From the NCBI RefSeq assembly GCF_035956715.1, contig NZ_CP108381.1:4868001-4932000 (forward strand): a stretch of 64,000 nt of DNA, given 5' to 3'. This document shows, one piece after another, positions 19,063 to 26,634 of the stretch. Under the pieces are notes generated by a model. The model searched no databases. It was not told the origin of the DNA and was given only the letters and a program-made list of their open reading frames with translations. How positions within the stretch are numbered: position 1 is the stretch's first letter; every line of letters starts with the position of its first letter. The position numbers and the translations under genes are program-made. Source of the stretch: Nocardia sp. NBC_01329 (GTDB lineage Bacteria > Actinomycetota > Actinomycetes > Mycobacteriales > Mycobacteriaceae).

Positions 19063-20381
19063 TTGAGGAACCCTTCGTAATTGCGATTCATGAGTTGGCT
19101 TTCGATCTGCTTCACGGTGTCCAGGCCGACGCTCACCATGATGAGCACGGCGGTACCACCGAACGGCAGATTCTGGGCCGCACCGGACGAGCCGATATCG
19201 AGGAACAGATTCGGCAGGACAGCGACGAGACCGAGGTAGATGGAGCCGGGCAGGGTGATCCGGCTCAACACATAGGTCAGGTGATCGGCCGTCGGCTTAC
19301 CGGGGCGGTAGCCCGGGATGAAGCCGCCGAACTTCTTCATCTCGTCGGCGCGTTCCTCCGGGTTGAAGGTGATCGCGACGTAGAAGTAGGTGAAGAAGAC
19401 GATGAGGCCGAAGTAGATCCCGATGTACACCGGGTTACTGGGATTCACCAGGTACTTCTGGATCGCCTCCTGCCACCAGCTGGGGTCGGTGGCCGAAGTG
19501 GACCCGGTGAGCTGGGCGATCAGGTTCGGCAGGTACAGCAGCGACGACGCGAAGATGACCGGGATGACGCCGGCCTGGTTCACCTTCAGCGGCAGATAGG
19601 TCGACGAACCGCCGTACATCTTGCGGCCGACCACACGTTTGGCGTACTGCACCGGAATCCGGCGCTGGCCCTGCTCGACGAAGATGACGGCAATGATGAT
19701 GAGCAGCGCGGCCAGACAGACGAGGCCGAAGACGAGACCGCCACGGCTGTCCAGGATCGATTTACCCTCACCCGGGATACGGGCGGCGATACCGGCGAAG
19801 ATCAGCAACGACATACCGTTGCCGACACCGCGTTCGGTGATCTGCTCACCGAACCACATCACCAGGGCGGCACCCGCGGTCATCACCAGGACGATGATGA
19901 TCATCCCGAAAACGCTGGTGTCGGCCAGGATGTCCTGCTGGCAGCCCTGCAACAGCTGCCCGCGCGCCGCCAGCGCCACCAGGCCGGTGGCCTGCAGGAT
20001 CGCGAGCGCGATCGACAGGTAGCGGGTGTACTGCGTCATCTTGGTCTGGCCGGCCTGGCCTTCCTTGCGCAGTTCCTCGAACCGCGGGATGACGACGGTC
20101 AGCAGCTGGACGATGATGCTCGCTGTGATGTACGGCATGATGCCGATCGCGAACACCGAGAGCTGTAGCAGCGCACCACCGGAGAACAGGTTGATGAGCT
20201 GGTAGATACCAGCGGAATCACCACCGGAGACCAGGTCGATACATTCCTGAACCGCCCTGTAGTCGACCCCGGGCGACGGTAGCGCGGCACCGAGGCGGTA
20301 CAACGCGACCAGCCCCAGCGTGAAGAGAATCTTCCGCCGCAAGTCCGTAGTCCGGAAGGCCGTAACGAAGGCGGAAAGCAC
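19059..20381 (-). CDS. secY: Preprotein translocase subunit SecY
   Basis: SecY forms the Sec protein-conducting channel. The 440-residue protein has ten transmembrane helices and the SecY signatures GIMPYITASIIVQLL and the cytosolic loop EERADEMKKFGGFIPGYRPG. The start is GTG 20381 with GGAGGAT upstream. A 257-bp gap with strong hairpins separates it from rplO, so secY-adk-map is probably its own transcription unit. Confidence 0.97.
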   Translation of the reverse strand: MLSAFVTAFRTTDLRRKILFTLGLVALYRLGAALPSPGVDYRAVQECIDLVSGGDSAGIYQLINLFSGGALLQLSVFAIGIMPYITASIIVQLLTVVIPRFEELRKEGQAGQTKMTQYTRYLSIALAILQATGLVALAARGQLLQGCQQDILADTSVFGMIIIVLVMTAGAALVMWFGEQITERGVGNGMSLLIFAGIAARIPGEGKSILDSRGGLVFGLVCLAALLIIIAVIFVEQGQRRIPVQYAKRVVGRKMYGGSSTYLPLKVNQAGVIPVIFASSLLYLPNLIAQLTGSTSATDPSWWQEAIQKYLVNPSNPVYIGIYFGLIVFFTYFYVAITFNPEERADEMKKFGGFIPGYRPGKPTADHLTYVLSRITLPGSIYLGLVAVLPNLFLDIGSSGAAQNLPFGGTAVLIMVSVGLDTVKQIESQLMNRNYEGFLK

Positions 20382-20493
20382 AGATCCTCCTGGCGAACGA
20401 CATGGTCAGGCCATGGAATTTTTCAGCGTGTCCCGGTCGGAGATCGCCGAACCCATGACGGGTCTTGGCAGACAACTCTTGAACTCTAACAGT

Positions 20494-20525
20494 GACGCCG
20501 GACGAGCCTGCACTCGTCCGGCGTC
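20494..20525 (-). terminator. Strong hairpin between rplO and secY
   Basis: A perfect 13-bp stem (GACGCCGGACGAG, its complement at 20513-20525) with a 6-nt loop lies about 115 bp after the rplO stop. No U-tract follows on the minus strand, as is common for actinobacterial terminators. It could end the spc transcript or attenuate read-through into secY. Confidence 0.6.
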
Positions 20526-20550
20526 GCTGAGTCTTTTCGACATGGTCTTT

Positions 20551-20619
20551 TCGACATGGTCGGGAGCGCTGCGTGGTTACACCGCGCTACCTCCTCCGCG
20601 CTCGACCCGACCATGTCGA
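20551..20619. repeat. Second dyad and tandem repeat upstream of secY
   Basis: TCGACATGGTCGGG (20551-20564) is repeated in inverse orientation at 20606-20619, a perfect 14-bp stem with a 41-nt loop. Overlapping it, GTCTTTTCGACATG occurs twice in tandem (from 20531), and a smaller dyad CGACCAT-GTCG-ATGGTCG lies in the right arm. Together with the hairpin at 20494-20525 these could form alternative structures. Confidence 0.55.
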
Positions 20620-20638
20620 TGGTCGAAACCGGCGAATG

Positions 20639-21082
20639 TCAGCCCAGTTCGGTGGCGGTGCCACCGGCGGCGCTGATCTTCTCCTTGGCGGAGCCGGAGA
20701 ACTTGTCCGCACTGATCTGAACGGCGACGGAGATCTCACCCTCGCCGAGCACCTTGACCAGCTGATTCTTGCGGACAGCGCCCGCCGCGACCAGCTCGGC
20801 CTTGCCGATGGTGCCCCCTTCGGGGAACAGTTCGGCGATGGCGCCCACGTTCACGACCTGGTACTCGGTCCGGAACGGGTTGGTGAAGCCCTTGAGCTTC
20901 GGCAGCCGCATGTGGAGGGGCATCTGCCCGCCCTCGAAGGCGGCAGGCACGTTCTTACGCGCCTTGGTGCCCTTGGTGCCGCGACCCGCGGTCTTACCCT
21001 TGGATCCCTCACCACGACCCACCCGGGTCTTATCGGTCTTCGCGCCCGGAGCGGGGCGCAGATGATGCAGTTTGATGGTCAT
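20639..21082 (-). CDS. rplO: Ribosomal protein L15
   Basis: Large-subunit protein L15, 147 residues, with the Gly/Lys-rich N-terminus (GRGEGSKGKTAGRGTKG) and GGQMPLHMRLPKLKGF. The start is ATG 21082 (MTIKLHHL), 1 bp after rpmD; the frame extends 5 codons upstream into rpmD. It is the last gene of the distal spc group. Confidence 0.97.
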   Translation of the reverse strand: MTIKLHHLRPAPGAKTDKTRVGRGEGSKGKTAGRGTKGTKARKNVPAAFEGGQMPLHMRLPKLKGFTNPFRTEYQVVNVGAIAELFPEGGTIGKAELVAAGAVRKNQLVKVLGEGEISVAVQISADKFSGSAKEKISAAGGTATELG

Positions 21083-21083
21083 G

Positions 21084-21263
21084 TCAGACCTCCTCAACTG
21101 TTACGAGGTGGCGCACGACATTGATCAGACCACGGTTCTGCGGGTTGTCCTCCCGGATCACCGTCTTTCGGATACCGCGCAGACCCAGGGTCCGCAGGCT
21201 ATCCCGCTGATTCTGCTTGGCGCCGATCGAGCTCTTGATCTGGGTCACCTTGAGATCTGCCAT
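21084..21263 (-). CDS. rpmD: Ribosomal protein L30
   Basis: Large-subunit protein L30, 59 residues, starting MADLKVTQIKSSIGAKQNQR at ATG 21263 and containing the L30 core TLGLRGIRKTVIREDNP. It lies 1 bp after rpsE and 1 bp before rplO. Confidence 0.97.
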   Translation of the reverse strand: MADLKVTQIKSSIGAKQNQRDSLRTLGLRGIRKTVIREDNPQNRGLINVVRHLVTVEEV

Positions 21264-21264
21264 A

Positions 21265-21915
21265 TCAGGCTCCTTGTCCGGCACGGGCACGCAACATGCC
21301 CGCGGGAGCGACGTCCTCGAGCGGCAGACCACGGCGAGCCGCGACCTCTTCCGGCCGCTGCAGCATCTTGAGCGCTGCGACGGTGGCGTGGACGACGTTG
21401 ATCGCGTTGTCGCTACCGAGCGACTTGGCCAGGATGTCGTGGATGCCCGCGCATTCCAGTACGGCACGCGCGGCGCCACCGGCGATCACACCGGTACCAG
21501 GGGAGGCCGGACGCAGCATGACCACACCGGCCGCCGCTTCGCCCTGTACCGGGTGGACGATGGTGGAGCCGATCATCGGGACGCGGAAGAAGCCCTTGCG
21601 CGCTTCCTCGACACCCTTCTGGATGGCCGCGGGAACTTCCTTGGCCTTGCCGTAGCCGACGCCGACCAGACCGTTGCCGTCGCCCACGATGACCAGAGCG
21701 GTGAAGCTGAAGCGCCGACCACCCTTGACCACCTTGGAGACACGGTTGATGGCGACTACGCGCTCGAGCTGGTTCTTCTCGGCCGCGTCGTTACGGCGGT
21801 CGCCGCCGCCCCGGCGGTCGCCGCCGCCCCGGCGGTCACCGCGTCCCCCGTCGGGGGCGTTGGAGTTCTGTCCGGCGGGTCCGTTTCCGCCGTGGCCGCG
21901 CTGACGTCCCGGCAT
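21265..21915 (-). CDS. rpsE: Ribosomal protein S5
   Basis: Small-subunit protein S5, 216 residues, with the S5 core KGGRRFSFTALVIVGDGNG and VPAAIQKGVEEARKG. The N-terminal extension is Gly/Arg/Asp-rich with an 18-bp tandem repeat (21794-21840) encoding GDRRGG units, the usual disordered tail of actinobacterial S5 but here visibly repeat-built. Confidence 0.97.
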   Translation of the reverse strand: MPGRQRGHGGNGPAGQNSNAPDGGRGDRRGGGDRRGGGDRRNDAAEKNQLERVVAINRVSKVVKGGRRFSFTALVIVGDGNGLVGVGYGKAKEVPAAIQKGVEEARKGFFRVPMIGSTIVHPVQGEAAAGVVMLRPASPGTGVIAGGAARAVLECAGIHDILAKSLGSDNAINVVHATVAALKMLQRPEEVAARRGLPLEDVAPAGMLRARAGQGA

Positions 21916-21961
21916 CAGACGTTCCTTCCGTTCACACAGGTATGTGCAGTCATGTTGGTCA

Positions 21962-22369
21962 TCAGAACTTCAACCCGCCTTCCCGAGCGGCATCGGCGAG
22001 CGCCGCGATACGACCGTGGTAGTCGTGGCCACCGCGGTCGAACACCACGGCCTCCACACCGGCGGCCTTGGCGCGCTCGGCGATCAGTTCGCCGACCTTC
22101 TTGCCCTTGGCGGTCTTATCGCCCTCCAGCGCCCGCACATCGGCCTCGATGGTCGACGCCGAAGCGAGGGTACGACCGGCGGAATCGTCGATGAGCTGCA
22201 CGTGCAGGTGCCGCGAGGAGCGGTGCACGATCAGCCGCGGACGCACGGTGGTGCCTTCGATCTTCTTGCGCAGGCGGAAATGGCGACGCGTCTTCGACAG
22301 CCGCCGGCGAGTGGAAGCATCCTTGCCCAGCGGAATGCGCTTGGCCTTCTGATTCTCGGTTTGCGCCAT
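21962..22369 (-). CDS. rplR: Ribosomal protein L18
   Basis: 5S rRNA-binding protein L18, 135 residues, starting MAQTENQKAKRIPLGKD at ATG 22369. A GTG two codons earlier overlaps the rplF stop and is less likely. Core motifs are RPRLIVHRSSRHLHVQLIDD and VVFDRGGHDYHGRIAALADA. Confidence 0.97.
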   Translation of the reverse strand: MAQTENQKAKRIPLGKDASTRRRLSKTRRHFRLRKKIEGTTVRPRLIVHRSSRHLHVQLIDDSAGRTLASASTIEADVRALEGDKTAKGKKVGELIAERAKAAGVEAVVFDRGGHDYHGRIAALADAAREGGLKF

Positions 22370-22371
22370 GA

Positions 22372-22908
22372 TCACTTACCCGTCTTTCCGACCTTGCGGC
22401 GAACGACCTCGCCGGCGTAGCGGATGCCCTTGCCCTTGTACGGGTCGGGTTTGCGCAGGCCGTGGATAACCGCCGAAATCTGGCCGACCTTCTGCTTGTC
22501 GATCCCGGATACGGAGAATTTGGTGGGCGTTTCCACCGCGAACGTGATGCCCTCGGGCGCCTCGATCGGCACCGGGTGGCTGTAGCCGAGGGCGAACTCG
22601 AGGTTGCTGCCCTTCTGCTGCACACGGTAACCGACGCCGAAGATTTCCATCTTCTTCTCGTAGCCCTGGGTGACACCGGTGACCATATTGGCGATCAGGG
22701 TCCGGGTCAGGCCGTGCAGCGAACGGTTGCGCCGTTCGTCGTCGGGGCGGCCCACCACGAGGCGGCCGTCTTCCTGAGCGACGGTGATCGGCTCCGCGAT
22801 GGTCAGGGTGAGCTGACCCTTGGGGCCCTTCACCGCGACGTCCTGGCCGTTGATGGTCACTTCCACGCCCGCGGGAACCGCGACGGGATCTTTACCGATA
22901 CGCGACAT
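22372..22908 (-). CDS. rplF: Ribosomal protein L6
   Basis: Large-subunit protein L6, 178 residues, starting MSRIGKDPVAVPAGVEVTI and ending with the family signature PDPYKGKGIRYAGE. It sits between rpsH and rplR in canonical order. Confidence 0.97.
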   Translation of the reverse strand: MSRIGKDPVAVPAGVEVTINGQDVAVKGPKGQLTLTIAEPITVAQEDGRLVVGRPDDERRNRSLHGLTRTLIANMVTGVTQGYEKKMEIFGVGYRVQQKGSNLEFALGYSHPVPIEAPEGITFAVETPTKFSVSGIDKQKVGQISAVIHGLRKPDPYKGKGIRYAGEVVRRKVGKTGK

Positions 22909-22923
22909 TGTCCGTACCTCCCC

Positions 22924-23322
22924 TTACCAGACGTAGGCGAGGACTTCCCCGCCCACTCCCTGCTTGGCCGCCTGGCGATCGGTGAGCAGGCCGGTCGACG
23001 TGGAGATGATCGCCACGCCGAGGCCGCCCAGGACCTTGGGCAGGTTGGTGGATTTCGCGTAAACGCGCAGACCCGGCTTCGACACGCGGCGCAGACCCTG
23101 CAGGCTGCGCTCGCGGCTGGGGCCGTACTTGAGATCGACGATGAGGGCCTTGCCCACGGTCGCGTCCTCGGTGCGGTAATCGGCGATGTAACCCTCACGC
23201 TTCAGGATCTCGGCGATATTCGCCTTGAGCTTCGAATGCGGGGCCTTCACCTGATCGTGGTACGCCGAATTGGCGTTGCGCAGACGTGTCAGAAAGTCTG
23301 CGATCGGATCGGTCATGGTCAT
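22924..23322 (-). CDS. rpsH: Ribosomal protein S8
   Basis: Small-subunit protein S8, 132 residues (MTMTDPIADFLTRLRNAN; C-terminal STSTGLLTDRQA). It normally follows rpsN directly, but here rpsN is 14.6 kb away and rpsH is the first gene of its own unit. A promoter-like sequence (23507-23534) and a ~180-nt leader precede it. An in-frame ATG two codons down is an alternative start. Confidence 0.97.
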   Translation of the reverse strand: MTMTDPIADFLTRLRNANSAYHDQVKAPHSKLKANIAEILKREGYIADYRTEDATVGKALIVDLKYGPSRERSLQGLRRVSKPGLRVYAKSTNLPKVLGGLGVAIISTSTGLLTDRQAAKQGVGGEVLAYVW

Positions 23323-23506
23323 AGTTCGACCTCGACACCTTTCTCGCTGCGGTTCCCATACAACACCCGCGCCACACAGGCGCAGGCCGTGGGCCTACAG
23401 CAATTCGGCTGGTCCGGGCGGCAGTCACCGCCGGATGAGTTCGCATCGCCCCGGGCGCCCGCGCGGGGACCGCCCATAGGCACAGAGGTGCCCTGGCAAC
23501 CGGTCT

Positions 23507-23534
23507 AGTGTAGGAGCTGGCTCGAGTACGACAA
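23507..23534 (-). promoter_or_regulatory. Candidate sigma-A promoter for rpsH-rplO
   Basis: On the minus strand TTGTCG (23534-23529) and TACACT (23512-23507) are 16 bp apart, a good actinobacterial housekeeping promoter. It would drive the distal ribosomal genes, which are cut off from rplN-rpsN. It also lies only ~45 bp from the divergent gene at 23580. Confidence 0.5.
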
Positions 23535-23579
23535 AATCGGGGTCCGGAATTACTGCCCCGACCAGGTATTCTGGCCGTT

Positions 23580-23987
23580 ATGACGGAGAAGGGGAACCTC
23601 GAGGAGCGCGTCGCGGCCCTCGAGGGTGAGATGGGAGATCTCGAGCATCGGCTGCAGCGCAGTGAGAAGGACGCGGCCGCGGCTCGAGTGCTTGCGGGAG
23701 GGGCGGACCGCGATACTTCCGAGCTTCGGATCGAGCTCCGCGAGTTCCGGGAACAGAACATGCGTTTACACAACGCGACCAGGGCCGATCTCGCCGAAAT
23801 CCAGGGCGACATCACCGGCATCCGAGGCGACATCACCGGCATCCGAGGCGAACTCGGACGGTTGAACGGCACGGTCGACACATTGACCCTGGAAATGCGG
23901 AGCAAGTTCGACATGCTGACTGCCGGACAGCAGCAGATCGTGAACCTGATCACGCTCGCGATCGACGGCAAGAGCGGGGAGCAGTAG
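23580..23987 (+). CDS. Small coiled-coil protein of unknown function
   Basis: The 135-residue product has no signal peptide or membrane segment. Nearly its whole length is charged heptad-like helix (LEERVAALEGEMGDLEHRLQ near the start; LNGTVDTLTLEMRSKFDML near the end). The middle has a perfect 7-residue duplication, GDITGIR twice. The fold resembles generic coiled-coil tails. It is monocistronic, ended by a perfect palindromic hairpin at 24007-24044. Function unknown. Confidence 0.75.
   Translation: MTEKGNLEERVAALEGEMGDLEHRLQRSEKDAAAARVLAGGADRDTSELRIELREFREQNMRLHNATRADLAEIQGDITGIRGDITGIRGELGRLNGTVDTLTLEMRSKFDMLTAGQQQIVNLITLAIDGKSGEQ
23805..23846 (+). repeat. 21-bp perfect tandem duplication inside the coiled-coil gene
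   Basis: Two adjacent identical 21-bp units encode GDITGIR twice, keeping the heptad phase. The exact identity at DNA level suggests a recent in-frame duplication. Confidence 0.85.
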
Positions 23988-24006
23988 CGGAGCCCGGCAT
24001 CGAAGT

Positions 24007-24044
24007 GACCAGGGCCCCGGAGCGATCGCTCCGGGGCCCTGGTC
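24007..24044. terminator. Bidirectional palindromic terminator
   Basis: A 38-nt perfect palindrome centred on GCGATCGC, with arms reading GACCAGGGCCCCGGAG, lies 20 bp after the coiled-coil gene and 37 bp after the end of the convergent MFS gene. It serves both. Confidence 0.8.
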
Positions 24045-24080
24045 TTGCTCCGCGTCCTACCGGAACTCAGTAGGAACTGC

Positions 24081-26576
24081 TCACCGGGAGCTCTCGTGCA
24101 CCTCCGGCAGTTCGCCGAATTGTTCGGATTCCATATCGCCGGATCCGGCGGGTCCGGTGATCGGCTCCGCCCGCAGGTCCATTTCGAGGCCCTCTATATC
24201 GTGCTCACCGACGTGCACCTGGGCGGTCGACGGCGCGTAACCGGTCGCGACGACCGTGTAGGTGCCCTCGGCGAGATTGCCGAAGGTGTACGACCCGTCC
24301 GAACCCGTCGCCAGCGTCTCGATCACATTGCCCAGCGCGTCGGTCAATGTCACCCGGGCCTCCGCCAGTGGGCGGCCGCCGCCGCGCACCACGCCCGCCA
24401 CCCGCACACCCGGGCGCAGCAGCACCTCGAGCAGTGCGGTCTCCCGGCTGCTCACCTGCGCCGACACCGCGGTCGGGTGATAGCCGAAGGCACTGACCGC
24501 GATGGTGAACTCGCCTTCGGGCAGGCCCGCGAGGTCGAATCCCCCGGCGGCGTCGGATTCCGCCGCGGCGAGGACTTCGCCGCGCATATCCAGGGCGGTC
24601 ACGGTCGCACCGGCAACCGGGCTGCCGTCACCGGTCCGCGACACCGTCCCCGCGAGACTCGCCAAGGTGGTGAGCGTGACGTCGTAGGACACCGGGTTGC
24701 TACCGAGGACGGCAGTGGACGCGTCGGGACGGCGCCCCTCGGCCGAGGCGATCAGCACATACGAACCGGGGGCCGGAGCGGCCAGTTCGTAGAAACCGTC
24801 CGGCCCCGAAAGGGCCCGGCCCAGCTGCTGACCGGAGGGCGAGATCAGGGTCAGCGTGGCACCGGTCACCGCGATACCGCGTGCGTCGTGGACCCGCCCG
24901 AACAGGATGGAACCGCTACCGCTCGGCTGCGGCGCAGTCCCGGCCGAAGAGTTCGCGCCGTTGTGTCCCATCGCGCCGAACGACGCGGGTTCGGGCGCGG
25001 CGTGCCGCGGCTGCGGCACCCCGTTGCCGGTCGATGTCGCGAACTCGGCGTCGGCCACTACCCGCTCGGCTTCCACCGACAGCCCGGCCGGCGCGGCCGG
25101 AACCGCTTCGGCCACCGCGTGCACGACGGTGTCGGACTTCTCAGTATCGGGCTTCGCGCCGGCGACCGCGGCCGCCGCGGCCCGTTCGGCGGTGGGAATC
25201 GTCAGCGCGATCAACGCCGCCGCGACGGCGACACCGCAGCCGATCAGGATGCCGACCTTGAAACCGTTCTCCGTGGGCACCGAGAATCCACCGCCGAGAG
25301 TGGTGCTCATCTCGGCGAGTACGGCACCGATGGCGGCCGAGGCCACCGAGGTGCCGATGGAACGCATCAGGGTGTTGAAACTGTTGGCGGCCGAGGTCTC
25401 GGTGATCGGCACCGAGCTCATGATCAGCGCGGGCATGGCGCCGTAGGCGAAGCCGACACCCAGGCTGATGATGATGGCACCGACCATGAGCCCCCAGGGC
25501 TCACCCATCAGCGGCACCGATGTGCCGTAACCGGCCGCGATGATGACCGCACCGAAGACCAGAGTCACCTTGGGCCCGGCCACCGCCGAGAGTTTCGCGC
25601 TCAACGGCGAGGACAGCATCATCATGAGACCGCCCGGCGCCATCCACAGACCCATCGCGACCATCGACTGGCCGAGGCCGTAGCCGGTGGCCTCCGGCAG
25701 CTGCAGCAGCTGCGGGAAGATCAGCGCCTGCGCGAACATCGACATGCCGATGACGATCGAAGCGGCATTGGTCAGCAGTACGCGGGGGCGCGCGGTGACC
25801 CGCAGATCGACCAGCGGATCACGCGAACGCAGTTCCCAGGCACCCCAGAGCAGCAGCAGTACGACCGCGGCGACGAACAGGGAGATCGTGGTGACGCTGG
25901 TCCAGCCCCAGCTCGCGCCCTTGGACACGGCCAGCAGCAGGCAGACCAGCGCAGCGCCCAGGCCGAGCGCGCCCAGGACGTCGAAGCGGCCGTGTCGGGC
26001 GCGCGGCGGGGTCGAGGGCACGACGAAGAAGATCAGGGCACCGGCCACCGCGGCCAGCACCGCGACACCCCAGAACAGGTACCGCCAGCTGCTGTATTCG
26101 ACGACCGCGGCCGCCAGCGGCAAACCGAGCGCACCGCCGACACCGAGCGACGAACTGATCAGCGCGATGCCCGAGCCGAGCTTGGCCGGCGGCAGCAGAT
26201 CGCGCAGGGCGGCGATACCGACCGGGATCAGGCCCACACCCATTCCCTGTAGACCGCGCCCGATCAGCATCGGCAACAGCGACGAGGACACGGCACAGAT
26301 CACCGAGCCGATCACGAGTGGGACCACCGATCCCACCAGGACGGGCCGCTTGCCGAGGAGGTCACCGAGTCGGCCCGCGACCGGGGTCGTCACCGCGCCG
26401 GCCAGCAAGCTCGCGGTCACCACCCAGGTCGCGTTCGAGGGTTCGGTGTCCAGGATCTCCGGTAGCTGCCCGAGCAACGGCATCACCAGGGTCTGCGTCA
26501 ACGACGCCACGATCCCGGCGAATGCGAGCACCGCCAGTACCGCCGCGGGGCGGACGACGGGTTCGGGTTTGGTCAC
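24081..26576 (-). CDS. DHA2-like MFS transporter fused to carboxypeptidase-regulatory-like domains
   Basis: The start is GTG 26576 (VTKPEPVVRPAAVLAVLAF) with GAGGAG 7 bp before it; the frame continues 25 codons upstream into the control region. Residues ~10-480 are a 14-helix drug:H+ antiporter (GRLGDLLGKRPVLVGS; GRGLQGMGVGLIPVG). A ~100-residue Ala-rich linker follows, then about three Ig-like CarboxypepD_reg/CnaB-type repeats (GRVHDARGIAVTGATLTLI; VSRTGDGSPVAGATVTAL; GVVRGGGRPLAEARVTLTDA). Total length is 831 residues, far above a normal MFS protein. If the helix count is right the tail is cytosolic. Substrate unknown; drug or metabolite efflux is the family expectation. Confidence 0.88.
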   Translation of the reverse strand: MTKPEPVVRPAAVLAVLAFAGIVASLTQTLVMPLLGQLPEILDTEPSNATWVVTASLLAGAVTTPVAGRLGDLLGKRPVLVGSVVPLVIGSVICAVSSSLLPMLIGRGLQGMGVGLIPVGIAALRDLLPPAKLGSGIALISSSLGVGGALGLPLAAAVVEYSSWRYLFWGVAVLAAVAGALIFFVVPSTPPRARHGRFDVLGALGLGAALVCLLLAVSKGASWGWTSVTTISLFVAAVVLLLLWGAWELRSRDPLVDLRVTARPRVLLTNAASIVIGMSMFAQALIFPQLLQLPEATGYGLGQSMVAMGLWMAPGGLMMMLSSPLSAKLSAVAGPKVTLVFGAVIIAAGYGTSVPLMGEPWGLMVGAIIISLGVGFAYGAMPALIMSSVPITETSAANSFNTLMRSIGTSVASAAIGAVLAEMSTTLGGGFSVPTENGFKVGILIGCGVAVAAALIALTIPTAERAAAAAVAGAKPDTEKSDTVVHAVAEAVPAAPAGLSVEAERVVADAEFATSTGNGVPQPRHAAPEPASFGAMGHNGANSSAGTAPQPSGSGSILFGRVHDARGIAVTGATLTLISPSGQQLGRALSGPDGFYELAAPAPGSYVLIASAEGRRPDASTAVLGSNPVSYDVTLTTLASLAGTVSRTGDGSPVAGATVTALDMRGEVLAAAESDAAGGFDLAGLPEGEFTIAVSAFGYHPTAVSAQVSSRETALLEVLLRPGVRVAGVVRGGGRPLAEARVTLTDALGNVIETLATGSDGSYTFGNLAEGTYTVVATGYAPSTAQVHVGEHDIEGLEMDLRAEPITGPAGSGDMESEQFGELPEVHESSR

Positions 26577-26612
26577 GAGCGTGCTCCTCGATAAGTGAAC
26601 GATCGACCGATG

Positions 26613-26634
26613 TGCATAATACACATAACATGCA
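26613..26634. promoter_or_regulatory. AT-rich divergent control region with a TGCAT-N12-ATGCA dyad
   Basis: The 26600-26650 stretch is markedly AT-rich in a GC-rich setting and holds an inverted repeat (TGCAT at 26613, ATGCA at 26630) and a further TGCAT copy. It lies between the divergent MFS and phosphodiesterase genes and looks like a MarR/TetR-type operator overlapping promoters. No regulator gene is adjacent. Confidence 0.45.

Noticed and set aside
19095..20168. 357-residue plus-strand frame opposite secY
   Set aside because: His/Asp/Gln-rich antisense shadow of secY.
24045..26252. 735-residue plus-strand frame opposite the MFS fusion gene
   Set aside because: Very Arg/Gly/His/Gln-rich composition, antisense to a clear transporter gene.
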